A stretch of 64,000 nucleotides of DNA from Lonicera japonica (GCA_021464415.1 JAKCWG010000843.1:1-64000); one strand, 5' to 3'; positions 49,541-61,102 are shown, counted from the stretch's first letter. Notes: generated by a model not told the origin, from the letters alone. A program made the numbers and translations.

Positions 49541-52500
49541 TAGGGAGAGGGAGAGGGAGAGGGGGAGAGAGGGAGAGATTTCACAGGACATCAACAAACG
49601 CCAACAATACCTAAACAGTACTCCTTTTTGAACGAACCAATAACCATCTCAGAGAAGAGGGGGGATTTTGAAACGACAACTAGCTTACCAAAGCCACCGG
49701 TAACATTTTGACCTACTCCTTCGAATTTTTGAGTAGACCTAGTTCTTTATTTTCACAAATGTCTGTTTGTTGTTTGTATGTATATATGTCAGCATTTAAG
49801 CAAACTTTGCAGAAAGATAGTGAGATATATAGAGGGTGCATTTCAAGTAAGGACCAGTTTATCTTACGGATTAGATGATTTGAGGGCTCAAATGGCTGCA
49901 TTTTTTGATGAAATTTGATGGAGATGAGCCCTCAAATCACCCAATCCGTACCAATAGGTCCTTAAGACCTTACTTGAAATTCATCCATATATATAGAGGG
50001 AGAGAGAACACAAACTGGAATAGATCAATATAGTATTAGTACTAGTACCTCGGGCATGACTCCATCTTCAGGTACTATTTCAAGTGTAGGACTGAACTTT
50101 CGAGGTTCCCTACGGTTTCGATGATTCCTACGACAGGCACTAGCCTGCCAAATATATATATATACAATATAGTACTCAGAGCATCCAACCCGAAACCAAT
50201 TGGCAATGGGTGGAGGATACCCAGTTCTTCATTTTCACAAATGTCTGTTGGTTTGTCTGTATTTATATGTCAGCAAACTTTGTAATAAGAAAATGAGATA
50301 TTAAGTACCTCTAGCATGTCTTCATCTTGAGGTATTATTTCAAGTGTAGGACTTAACCTTCCAGGTTCATGACGATTCGGATGAGGGGGACTAACCTGCC
50401 AAATCAGAACACATTTGATTGTCAAATTTACAAACAAATATATATATACAGAATGAATGAGCTTTCCATTCTTGAAAGCATTTTCATTACATGGACCCAC
50501 CCAATAGGTAGCTTAATAAATTAAGTCGTTCTATAGGTAGCACTAAGCAGCTTAATAATTATTTTGCTCAACTTATTTCACTCATTTGCCAACTTTTTAG
50601 TATTTTTTTCGGCGGATTTAGAAATTGGACAAATGGAAAGGGAAAGCAAGAAAAAATATGTGTGAGCTGGGCAATTGTACGAGCTATAGCAACATAACGC
50701 GGCCAAGAATAAGGTAAGGAGCCAATCAGATACCAATTAAGAGGTAGACAATAATAATATTAAACAACAGATAGTGGTGCGATTCGAAGAGTAACTTAAC
50801 TGGTATCGATGATGGGGATCCGGATTGAGATCTACAGTCATCAATTTGGGATCTGATGTTATCAATCTGGGACTGGAGAACAGCGACATGGGATCTGAGC
50901 TTATCAACTTCATATTTGATATATTCAACTGCATGGACTCTATTGGATGTTGCGGGATCAAACTTTGGTTTTTTCTCCTGCTTCTGCAAAAAAAGAGACG
51001 ATATATTGTCAGCTTCAACACAACCTAAGGTTCGGTTGGTTTTCCTTTCTTCCCTCGTACATTAGTGCGGAACTCATTTTATAATTTTACTTTTGTATTG
51101 TTTGATGATATAATGTCATCTGAAAGAATCAACCGAACAACTTTGAAACAGGAATTAGTTTGTGGATCCTACTCACCAGATATAGAAAGTCAACAACGCA
51201 AATGATCGCTTATCTTTTTGTTTCTTTCAAACTGTGCTACCATTTAATGCACTGAGCATATTCGCACATTACAATCATTTGGATGAGGAGTGCTTGTAGT
51301 CCAGGCCATCTAAAACTTGTATGCTCAATTTCCATGTTGCTCTAAAAACATTAAGGGTGCATTTGATTACACCTGTATCCCATATAAAACACCCAATAAT
51401 CCATATTGTTCACCTTATGTGGTGTTTGATTGCATAAATTTTCCAAGGAATCAATTTCCATGGCACAATTTATTTTAGGGCAATTTTCTTCTTTTTTCTA
51501 TTGAATCCAAAAACCCATCTCCCCACTCAATTTCTTTTTTTTCTATGTAAAAACATTTTGCAAGGAACTCAACTCTTGGCAGTGAAAATAAACCAAAACC
51601 AAGCACGCCTTAACAGAGTGAAATAGGGTGCACTTGATTAGTTAACATCATAACGAACTGAATTCCTTAGAATTGTGTTACATCAAAAAAGACTTTGTCA
51701 AAAACAGAAGTTTAGGGGGAGTGGTTTATGGACTCCATGGAATAGAAAATAACTAGGTTACAATAAGTGGAACCAACAAAGAATGTTTCGTTTAAAACCA
51801 ACGCAATCAAACACAACTAGAGATGGAAAATAATGGATATTGGGCATTTCTCATGGAAATGCAGTACAACCAAACACACTTTAGAGCTTTCTAAACAAGC
51901 ATACAATTGCTTTGCTAGTGTTCGTAGGTATCAAGTCAATGTGCATGTAACAAGTCTTCGGCACAAAAATAACTGCCTGAAAATGTCAATAACATTTCAT
52001 GAGTTAAGGATAGAAAGCATCTACAAGGTTACTTCACCAAAACCTAAAATATAACCGGAAAAGATATTTGCGCATATAATGGACCCAAAGGCCCGACTTA
52101 TAATTAAATACAAACAAAAGAACCGGGTTAAACTAAACACATTAAATCAAACCCAAATTCAGAATATTGTTCAATTCAATGTTGAAAGGTAATACCTAAA
52201 GGAAGTCACAATATTGAAAATTGTTTGTCAACATTTAAGCAAATTTTGCAACAAAGATATGAGAGAGAAAAAACTTACATTTCTGCTAGGACCAGCTTTA
52301 TTGCTTTCTGATTCATCTGTTACTTTAGTTTCCGAGCAGCCCAAGTTTGGTTCTTTCTCCTGCTGTTACAAGAACAAGGAGCCAAGTGAGGAAAAGTTTT
52401 TAGTACAAAACTTGGCTTTTATCCCTATTAACGCATTGGCACATTACAATATTTATCCTTGATGCTAACAACATTAAGGGTGTGGTGGATTACACCTATA

Positions 52501-55500
52501 TTCAGTGGAAAATGCCCAAGACTCCATATTTTTCACCTTTTGTGATGTTTGATTGCATATATATCCCATGGACCATGGTTCAGCTTGTTTTAGAGCAATT
52601 ATTTCTCTCTTCCATCGAATCCAAAAACCATCATTCACGTGAATTTTTATTCACTATGTAAAAGAATTCCAGCAACTCATTTTTTTTCCGGTGTAGGGTA
52701 AAACCGGACACACCTATACGAAATGAATTGGGAAAATGGGGTAGAGTGGATTAGAAAGGTTAACATGATAAAGAATTGAATTCCTTGAATGGATTTCATC
52801 AATACAGGGGGGAAAAAAAACTTTAGCCAGATCAAGTTGCAGCATGGAATTGAATTCTTGGAAGTTTAATGCAATCAAACACATATATAGATGAACCATG
52901 TGGAACTTTGGGCCCCCAAGGAAAAGAAGTGCAATGGAAGCCAGTCTTAGATCTTTCTAAAGAAGTATAGTATTCTTTGGTTATTGTTTGTAGGTGTCAT
53001 GACAGTGCACATGTAACTGCCTGAGAACAGCTACAACATTAGTTTAAGATAAGAATCTACAATTAATAACTCATCAGTAAAACTAAATGTAAATTACATA
53101 AAGGACAGCTTAACAATATTTGTGACGAGAAAGAGACAGAGTAGCACTGGATTTCGTAGTGTACATCCCATTTTAATGGGACATTTGACCTGGGTTGGAA
53201 ATTTTCACATATATAAACGATAGCTTAATTTACTTACAAACGAGGCATGAGAGGTCATCTTAAATGGTATATAAAGCTCAATACTAACAACTTCTTAGTC
53301 TTAAATGCGACAGAAATTACTCTTACTGGATATGAGGACTTCCTTGAATAAATGAATAAAAAAAGACGAAAGGAAAAGATGCAGATAAAGGATTTGAAGA
53401 GACATCATAGTTCGGTGGGTAGAAAAAGAATTATGTTCAACCAAAGACTGCAGAAAACATATAACAACAGGAATATAAAATTGAAGTATTACTTCAGCTT
53501 TAGCAAATCCCATAGGCAATCTAATCACTGTTTCTCCCACTAGCAGGGATGGGTCATAATGGGTCTTACTGTGTGCATGTCAAATCTCACAACCAAGATG
53601 TGGGAGAGAGAAAATAATTACAGTTTTGCCAGGATCTGATTTATTGCGTTCTGAATCATCTACTTCTTCAATGTCCTCCTGCTGTTACAAGAATAAGAAG
53701 CCAAGTGAAGCAAACTTGTTAGGGCAAAACTTATTAGTGCATGGAACTAGCAATTGTGTACTTCCCTGGTTTTATGCGATAGCTCATTATCCTTGATGCT
53801 ACAAATATTACAGGTGTGCTGGACTACACCTATATTCCGTGGAAAATGCACCGGACTCCATTAATTTCCCTTTTTGCTGTATTTGATTGCCTAAACTTCC
53901 CATGGTACAACTCATTTTAGAACAATTTTTTTTCTCATTGCAATCGAATCCAAAAACCATCTCTTCTACGTTTTTGTTTACTAGTAAACCAATTCCCGGG
54001 GACTCAATTATTTCCAGCAAAAACGAAACCTGCACACCTCACGGGAATGAAGTGGGAAAATGGGGTAGGGTGAATTGGTTAACATGATAAAGAATTGAAT
54101 TCCTTGGATGGATTTAATGGATACAAGAAAAATACATAGGCTAAAACAAGTTGTAGGCACGAAAATGATTTTGGGAAATTTAACGCTATCAAACACCCAT
54201 AAAGATGGACAACGTAGAACTTTGGGCTTTTCCCAAGGAAAAGAAGTGTAATGAAAAACAGTCTTAGAGCTTTCTAAATAAGTATGGAATGCTTTGATAT
54301 AGTGTTTGTAGGTGCAAGTCAGTGCACATGAAACAAGTCTTTGGCAGTGTTAACTGCCTGAAAAGGTCAATAATAATTTATCAGTTAACGATAGAAAAAC
54401 ATCTACAAATGTTTATGTCATAAGTAACAATACATTCAAATTTCCAGCCTCAGAGAGAGAGAGAGAGAGAGAGAGAGTAGCATCTGATTTTGTAGAGTCT
54501 ATGTCCCATTTGTCCTGGTTGAGAACTTTTCACATATGTAAAGGCAAGCTTACTTTGCATGGGAATGAGAGGCTAATCTTAAATGGAATATAAATCTCCA
54601 TTCGTATTCCACTAATAACTAACTCTTAATTAGACTATCTTAAATGCTACTCTTCTCAAGCAAGATAAGATAATTACTCTAGCAATTACTCCTAATCTAT
54701 ATTATATAAAAGGGTCAAGACCAATCTCAAAAAAAAAAAAAGTGTACAATGCTGATAGCCTAATAGAGCAGAGGACAAGATTTCCAGTGAAACAGAATCC
54801 CCAGACTCAGCGTATTGACCCATCCCATCTCAAAGGAGTTCCAGTTTAAATCCTTAGTTCGTGACATAGATCAACAAATAAAAAGGAAAGAAGTTTAAAA
54901 TTTCCGATGATGGAGATGCGCTCTACGTAAGTGAGTTGAGGACTTTAGTTTCTTGAATAAATAAACTAAAGTCTGAAACAGAAGCTGCACAAAACCTATA
55001 CACATAGTTTGAAGTTTGGACATATATCCTCTTTTGTTTCATTTTCCGTTACTCTAGAGGGTAAATTGCATATCATCAGTCACATATCAATTGCATATCT
55101 ACCCAAATCTGGTACACCATATAAGCATATTAGCATTTCATAATACCCAAGAAAATGAAATAAAGTGCAATCTGAAGTGAAGCCAACCGAAAAAGGCCAA
55201 AAAGACCCAGCTCTATCGATGAGAACACTCTTATCTCATCTTGTACAAGCAATTAAGAACCCTAAATAGATAAATAAATGGAAGTAAATCAACTACATTA
55301 TCCACAAAATTTCCCTAAAAACAACCTAACTGTGAATTGGGGCAGGAAATGAAAACATAATGATAATGCCCAGACATAATGATTCTTCAATACCAAAATG
55401 ACAACCAAGAACCCCTACATATACAGATTGAGAAATAATGACGATAACAATAATAATGGAACATACATTCATCAATGAATACAAATAATTAACAAATGAA

Positions 55501-55658
55501 ATCAATCGGAAGATAAGAAAAACCCAGAGAAATACTTCTTCACGTACGTTGGCCCTAAAACTGAACCCTAAGTTTCGGAATGCATATATATATAGAAATT
55601 GAATAGTCGGGAAAGCAAATGGAAGTAGAAATAGAAGTGAATTATTACTTACTGCCAT
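47596..55658 (-). CDS. Gene B: coiled-coil protein with Cys/Trp-rich C-terminal tail (nine exons)
   Basis: The family is not recognised. Exons run 55,653-55,658 (ATG GCA), 53,622-53,681, 52,279-52,362, 50,801-50,983, 50,309-50,395, 50,049-50,144, 48,484-49,011, 47,811-47,939 and 47,596-47,649 (stop TGA). All junctions are phase 0 with GT-AG sites, giving 408 aa. Residues 3-50 are two short Glu/Lys/Asn-rich exons. Residues 51-111 hold a heptad repeat (LRSHVAVLQSQIDNIRSQI). Residues 112-172 hold two SPTLEI exons. Residues 173-348 start Ser-rich, with two predicted coiled coils (MDDDISSELADK...; LDSQVKNLQYLVNDLRSKL). Residues 349-391 form a SPTQERTTETESSSS exon, and the end is CCSCFGWPHKKSEKFNQ. 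There is no signal peptide or membrane span. The Cys-rich tail could be lipid-modified or bind metal; this is a guess. It is a tandem paralog of gene C. Symmetric phases would let exons be skipped or copied without frameshift. Confidence 0.75.
49494..49578. repeat. (GA)n/(GGGAGA)n microsatellite
   Basis: A long GA tract grades into GGGAGA units in the intron before the large exon of gene B. The corresponding place in gene C (about 62,987-63,012) has a much shorter GA/GGA stretch. Confidence 0.9.
49840..49980. repeat. Short foldback (hairpin) in gene B intron
   Basis: ATTTCAAGTAAGG at the left pairs with CCTTACTTGAAAT at the right, and further inside GATTTGAGGGCTCA pairs with TGAGCCCTCAAATC. 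The total is 141 bp with stems over most of the length. The same hairpin is in gene C at about 63,275-63,410, so it predates the duplication. It could be a MITE; on transcription it would form a long stem-loop. Confidence 0.75.
51353..51990. repeat. Intron repeat module, gene B copy 1
   Basis: Contains GGGTGCATTTGATTACACC...GCACGCC, probably a Tourist-like palindromic unit of 257 bp with TTA flanks (51,350-51,352 and 51,610-51,612). A second unit starting GGGTGCACTTGATTAG and ending AACCAAACACACTT follows. It lies upstream of the heptad-repeat exon. Confidence 0.6.
52470..53035. repeat. Intron repeat module, gene B copy 2
   Basis: Same order of landmarks as copy 1: GTGGTGGATTACACC, TGATGTTTGATTGCATA, GAATCCAAAAACCATC, AACATGATAAAGAATTGAATTCC, GTTTAATGCAATCAAACAC. 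It lies upstream of the exon at 52,279-52,362. The segment TTACAAGAACAAGGAGCCAAGTGAGG beside that exon recurs beside the exon at 53,622-53,681. Confidence 0.65.
53795..54375. repeat. Intron repeat module, gene B copy 3
   Basis: Same landmarks again (GTGTGCTGGACTACACC, TGTATTTGATTGCCTAA, GAATCCAAAAACCATC, AACATGATAAAGAATTGAATTCC). It lies upstream of the exon at 53,622-53,681. Copies 2 and 3 are about 1.3 kb apart and each is paired with one Glu-rich exon beginning CAG GAG. Confidence 0.65.
54452..54478. repeat. (GA)n microsatellite
   Basis: About 13 GA units in gene B intron 1. Confidence 0.85.
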
Positions 55659-55763
55659 TGTTATTAATCTTCTTGAAGAATTCTTGAAGGAGAAGAAGAG
55701 CCTCAATTCAAACAGAACCCTACCCGCCAAAGAAACTGAAGTACACGGAGCGCGAGCGAGAAA

Positions 55764-55786
55764 GGATAAAATATATTTTTTATTGG
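55764..55786 (-). promoter_or_regulatory. Probable core promoter of gene B (CCAAT and TATA-like)
   Basis: The minus strand has CCAAT followed within ten bases by AATATATTTTATCC, about 110 bases upstream of the ATG GCA exon. This is the same spacing as the clear TATA box of gene A. Further upstream (about 55,873-55,890) GGGCCAAGCCCA resembles plant site-II (TGGGCY) elements. Confidence 0.4.
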
Positions 55787-55859
55787 ATTGAATATTGATA
55801 AATTGAAAGCTTTTTAAACAAACAAATAACCAAAAACTCAGCAACATATATATAAAAGA

Positions 55860-56690
55860 AGAAAGAGGGTGATCTGGGCTTGGCCCGAGTCATTAAATAT
55901 GTGATATTTTATATCGCGAGTTGCGGTTGAATTCTTTTATTTTTTTTAGGTAACTACTGAAATTTATAATTGCTTCTATAAAAATAAATGTAAGTGACTA
56001 AGTGGGATTGTTTATAGTTTCATTTGAATAGTTTTAAGTGGGATTGTTAAGCCTACTTTTATTAAGAACAATTTCAAAATTTTATAAAAGACCTTTAATT
56101 GAAGAAGGTTACCTTATTTATATGAGTATCTTTACGAATTCTTAATAAAAAAAAAATCCGGTCTTACCTTAACTTTTTTTATTATTATTATTATTATTGA
56201 TATTTTACTGATTAGGGTGTTTGGTTGGTTTCAAGAACATTATAATGAAAATAATATACAAGTCAATTTGATTGATTTAATTATAGCAAATATAAGAATT
56301 CACTAATATTTGTATTGTTAATAATAATATTAGTAATTTTTGGTTTCAATTTTTTATTTTTTTTATCATATAGGAATTGATCTGTTGTTGTTTTACATTT
56401 TTTTATTAAGAATCATACAAAATCATATAACCTTTTAAAAAAATGACTTACAAATTATTTACGTCAAATGATATTATTATAATATACAAGTTTAATGAAA
56501 TAAAATATATTTAAATATTATAATAGCACCAACTATTAAATATGAAATAATATTGGAGATTATTTAAAATATTTTTTATGGGATTGAGATACCTATTCAA
56601 TTTTAAATTCTATTAAATTAAGAACTAAACTCAAAAATTAATTAGATTGGGAATCAAATTCGTATTCTTGTCCTTGATTGCCTTATTGGC
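55860..56690. other. AT-rich intergenic DNA between gene B and the plus-strand first exon
   Basis: No exons or transposon ends were seen apart from a (TTA)n stretch at about 56,180-56,200. This is the head-to-head spacer between gene B and the ATG GCA site at 56,809. Confidence 0.5.
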
Positions 56691-56693
56691 CCT

Positions 56694-56701
56694 TATAAAA
56701 A
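56694..56701 (+). promoter_or_regulatory. TATA box of the plus-strand first-exon candidate
   Basis: CTTATAAAAAGG gives a TATA box about 115 bases before ATGGCA at 56,809, the same spacing as in genes A and B. Confidence 0.45.
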
Positions 56702-56719
56702 GGAATGTTTTGTGTGCGT

Positions 56720-56743
56720 GGGTGGGTGGGTGGGTGGGTGGGT
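56720..56743 (+). repeat. (GGGT)6 tract, potential G-quadruplex
   Basis: Six GGG runs are separated by single T. Short one-base loops make this one of the most stable quadruplex patterns known. It lies between the TATA box at 56,694 and the ATG at 56,809, so it would fall in or near the 5' leader. Confidence 0.85.
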
Positions 56744-56808
56744 GCACTCTGTTACCACACTTTTCTTTTTGTCAAGTTTAAAGTTGGAATAATAAATAAT
56801 ACTAATTA

Positions 56809-56814
56809 ATGGCA
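56809..56814 (+). CDS. Candidate plus-strand first coding exon ATG GCA (partner of gene B)
   Basis: ATGGCA followed by GTAAGTTCTCTTG repeats the start-plus-donor of the minus-strand genes and of 19,062; the following AATTTCTATTC also matches the 19,062 site. It is about 1.15 kb head-to-head from gene B's start. No second exon could be identified between here and gene C, so it may be a fossil or the remaining exons may be too diverged to see. Confidence 0.3.
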
Positions 56815-56896
56815 GTAAGTTCTCTTGACTTATTATTCTACTTCTAGCTCATAATTTCTATTCCAAATTGGTATGTTTTTCTTTTCAAAATATTGC

Positions 56897-57242
56897 TGGT
56901 AATTAGTAAAAATAACTCCTAAAATTTAACCCGAATTTCTCGCTCGTTCTTAAAATTTATTTTTTGATTGAAACATCCTTAAAATTTCTAATCTTCTCTC
57001 GCTCAACAAAGACTAGATGCCCTGTTAAAAAGATGGATGGAAAACACGCATAATTGTCGCAAGCCACTCTTTTAAGGGGAATTTTTGAATTAGAAATTTT
57101 AAGGATGTTTAAACTGAAATAAAAAACTTTAAGGATAATTCAACCGTAATTAGAAACTTTAAATATGCTTCAATCGAAAATTAAATTTTAGGGATGTGAG
57201 AGATTTTGGTCAAATTTTCAAGGTCATTTTTGCTAATTACCC
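56897..57242. mobile_element. Foldback MITE with probable 9-bp target duplication
   Basis: TGGTAATTAGTAAAAATAAC and (inverted) GGGTAATTAGCAAAAATGAC begin arms of about 100 bases that also share AAAATTTAATTTTCGATTGAA words. The flanks are AAATATTGC (56,888-56,896) and AAATATTAT (57,243-57,251), 7/9 matching. This is a long-TIR Mutator-type MITE. Confidence 0.6.
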
Positions 57243-57251
57243 AAATATTAT

Positions 57252-60120
57252 TGATTTAGGAATGTTGTTTGAATATGTGGGCATAAAGTAATTTATGTCT
57301 CTCTTAATTGGGTTTACTTGATTAGTGTATTACTTGACTTTTACCATTTTCATAAAGTAAGTTTGTAGTTTTGATTCATGAACAATGTTGAAAAACCCAC
57401 AGTGGGTTAGTCAAGTTGTTAAGGGACATGGTTTAAACTCTAAATGCATCAAACCAATGTGGGAAATGCGCGCCTTTAAGATCATTTAGGGAAGGATTAG
57501 TTGAGGGCACATAAACGGGCCGCTTGACACAGACAACCCTTACTGTTGAACTAAGCTTTAGAATTGAGTTCCTAAACATGCCCTCAATGTTTAATTTAAT
57601 TTGGACCTATTGTGAATTGCGCAGATGGGAATGGAGTTTGGAATGTTAGGCCTTTTTAGGCAAGGCTTTACTTCAGACTATACTTAGATTTGGTTGATGA
57701 TCACATAGGCCACTAGTATATATGTGAAATAAAAATCTTTGATGTCATCTATTGGCAACGGCACTGATAGATAGAATTATTAATAAAGTTAAAGAGTCCA
57801 ATTATTATTGATTTGATGCATAGCGGAGTATACGTATACAAATATAACTGGGATTCGATCTAGGAAAGTTGGTGGGAGAAATGAATCAAAAACCTCTCTC
57901 TCAACGAAGAGGATAGTTTTGTGCCACTTGTGCTAAGAGCAGTGTGTTTCTAGCTTTGTTGTTTGATTAGTGGATTGCTTGTTTATGCTTTTCTTATTGT
58001 TTGTTTGTTTATTGCTTTGAATTTTGGTGTATTTTTATTACCCTTTTCTTAATCTTTGTTTGAACTGACGATTGGCATATAATTGGATTAATATGAAGAA
58101 TTTGGGCCTCCTTCAAACTCGAGAAAATATTGTTCGACTTACCCTTTTTATTTATTTAGGTTTAATTCTTGATTGGCATAACAAGATTTGTAGTGTTAAC
58201 AATGCGCGCAGTTTGGATTGAAGTCTTTGTTGGTTGCTGAATTTACTTTCTTGATTTGTGGATTTCGTTTGCTAATAAAAATTGAAAAATAATTGAGTTT
58301 TGTTTTATTTTATTTTATTAGGGGTTGGGGGGGCAAATGAATGAAATAAGTTAAGCTGGAAACTATATAAATCTATAGATTGACTAAACTTATTAACCTA
58401 TTGGACCATCCTTAATGAAGTTCAAGAATGGGTAAAGCACTTTTATGTACACATGTATCTATGTTAATATGAAAAATATTTAATAAAAGATAAGGTGGCC
58501 AAACGGCAACGTACTTTTTATTTTAACTTAAAGCTCATGGGCTTGAGTTCGTGTCATAACCGAAAACACATTTAATTCAGCATTATAACCAAATTTAAGC
58601 ACTTTTAGCTCATATGTACATAGATATAATAATAGTATTAGTACTAATAATAATATAGATAGAATATAATTATAAATATATCAACGATTTATTCTAAATA
58701 AAAAGGAAAGCTAATGACCTGCTCCTGGCAGGATGTGGCCCACATCTCAACCATAAATTATAGACCCATGTACAAAGTGAAGGGTTCACCGCCAAATTTT
58801 TGTAAAAAACGATTTATTTAGTGAAAGATCCTGCGTAAATATTAAAGTTGTGTTGGTGTTAGAATTAAAAGAAGCAACTTCGCGTTTACACATAGATAGA
58901 TAATGGAACATTTTATTTACATCGAGATTCGAGCTAACTTGATCCATGTTTTAAATTGACCCATAATAGATAATTATTTTATTAAATAAATCCCCTCTTT
59001 ATACAGAATTTAACCCCCATTGAGAATATTTTCAATTCATGTTCATAAACCCTTAATCAAACCCACATAAAATCTCATACAACTTTTATAACCCCACAAA
59101 TATCATTGACCACCTTCCATTCATGCATACGGCTAAAATCAGATGCAAAATCAATGTCTCTTACTCTCCCTTGGTGATCTGTTTAAGTTATATATAGACT
59201 TGGATGTATAAAATCATAGCGAAAAAAAAAATGTCTTGCATTTATTCTTCCTATATGATGATTGAATATTTAATCCGGCTCTGTTTGATAACAACACGAA
59301 AAATAACAAGAAAAATGACTAATTTGAGTAAGAAGATGAAAAATAAGTTGAGGAATGCGATAAAAGATTAACCATGGAAGAAACAAAAAGGCAAGAATTA
59401 ATCTTACCACATCTCTTAACTTATTTTCCATCTTATCACCCAAACTAATTATTTTTCTTATCATTTTCCATGCTACTATCAATCGGAGTTTCAATTAATG
59501 TTAGATATATTAATATATAAGATCATCAATGATCGATAACCAAACCGAGAGCATATGCAAATTTTAAGAAATTCTAGTTGGGATGATGGAACTTCCAATG
59601 TTTTATTTTACTTTATTGGTTGTGTGAAAGACAAATGTGTTAACCTATCAATCATATTGTTCTTACTTTCGTGTTGCTATTGGTTTCGGACAACATGCGG
59701 AGAGCATGAAATTCGCGGAGTCTATTGCTTTGAAAGTTACTTGCAGTACACCAATGCTTTCAAAGCCTATGCATCACTCGAGTTGAATGTTATTATAGTA
59801 TGAAAATGAAGTCCTTTCACCCGTATTTCCAGGCGTCCGCGATAAGTATGACATCAATTGTGCTTTTGTTCATGTTTCAACATTTACACGATTTCGTCAC
59901 TCCATTTTTCACAAGGCTATGCATGTTCATTCTTTTTGAATCTATACATATATAGACTGTACGCGACATACTCTGCGGTGCTTCTACGAACATGCTATGT
60001 TACCCTTTTCGAATTTTTGTGTAACCTGATCAGCCTTGGCCTTGCACTTAAGTTCTATCTTTGAGATTATGGATTCACTGTAAACGTAAATCCCTGCCCA
60101 TGTTATCACTTGAAAAATCA
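57252..60120. other. Intergenic DNA between genes B and C
   Basis: No supported gene. 59,535-60,100 is less AT-rich and has two short open plus frames (82 and 68 codons) without recognisable motifs or splice signals; it may be a worn transposon or gene fragment. A wording typical of repeats (GGGATTCGATCTAGG) sits at about 57,850. Confidence 0.4.
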
Positions 60121-60314
60121 TAAAAGAATAGGATAGAGGTGCAGTAGGCAATGAAATACTAATGTGAAAAATATTACATTAGTCCTTAATTGTATATAGA
60201 CTAACTTGAGCATGCATTACATTAGGTGATAGAGAATCATGAATGAGATCACCGCATTCATTAATCTCCAAAATTATTGTACAATCAGGCAAGATAGATT
60301 TGGTAAAAAACTTA

Positions 60315-60615
60315 GGGTCCATTCGGTAACGTTTTCGGAGAATATTTTTAGAAAATGAAAACGAGAAACGAATTTTCCGAGAATGAAAACAATGAAAACA
60401 TTTTCCAAGAACGAAATCAGTGAAAACGAAGATCGCAAGAGTGAGAATGGAGAGAACGTCATTTTTGCGTTTTTTGCGTTTTATGCTTTAAACGTGAATT
60501 CATTCTCAAAAAACATTTTCCGCGTTTTTGTCAACATCCCACCGAACGCATTTTTTATCCATTTTTGGCTTCAAAAAACAAAAACAGGCCTCTAAAAACA
60601 CTATCAAATGGACCC
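60315..60615. mobile_element. Tourist-like MITE specific to the gene C copy
   Basis: Ends are GGGTCCATTCGGTAACGTTTT and (inverted) GGGTCCATTTGATAGTGTTTT, flanked by TTA at 60,312-60,314 and 60,616-60,618. The length is 301 bp. The paralogous position downstream of gene B (about 46,995) has no insertion and reads continuously (AAAAAACTTCAACATATT). Confidence 0.8.
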
Positions 60616-61102
60616 TTAATATTTGACACTTATAACTTTTTAATCTCATTGTCTCTAGCTGGGAGATCTACGAATCACACGCTCGAGCTCTTGAACTTAA
60701 AACCAAACAAACCTCAGTACTTTAACTAGTAGTTTTATTTATGGATACTGGACTGTAGTTTAAAAATTACTGCAGAGATTAATTTTAAGAGAATTCTACA
60801 CGAATCGGAGAATGGGAATCGGAGAATTCAGGTTCCGCTGCATGACCCTGTCAAAGAATTTGTGCTTGCTTGCGCTTACAGTAGATAGAACAAGATTTTG
60901 AACTCGTCGGACATATGTAGGTAATACCAAAAGCAAAACATCATAAAAGACTAATATAGAAAGAATCTAGCATGGGCTTATACAATAGCATCTATATGCT
61001 TTCCTTTCTCTTCCCATCTTGTGTATTGGTATATGAATGAATAGAATGTAAGCGTAAGAAAAGATTGAGGACTTACTATAAAGCTTCTCTCCCTAAAAAC
61101 CA

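Larger units (their letters stand above)
46785..51000. repeat. Left copy of the gene-duplication block (partner 60,120-64,000)
   Basis: The 3' flank from about 46,790 (AGAATTGGATAGAGG...CAGTAGGCAATGAAAT) through all matched exons and introns to about 51,000 corresponds colinearly to 60,126-64,000. The right copy carries a MITE at 60,315, has one SPTLE exon instead of two, and continues past the window edge. This is a direct tandem duplication of a whole gene plus flank. Confidence 0.85.

Noticed and set aside
49387..49584. Open frame rich in Leu-Ser and Ser-Pro
   Set aside because: It is a translation of the (GA)n/(GGGAGA)n microsatellite in an intron.
55326..55847. Minus-strand open frame of 173 codons with hydrophobic stretches
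   Set aside because: It runs through gene B's promoter, leader, six-base exon and intron 1 across the GTAAGT donor. The hydrophobicity comes from AT-rich, T-rich codons.
59555..60064. Two consecutive plus-strand open frames
   Set aside because: No motif, no splice signals, no continuity between them and no similarity to the family; kept only as an unassigned patch.
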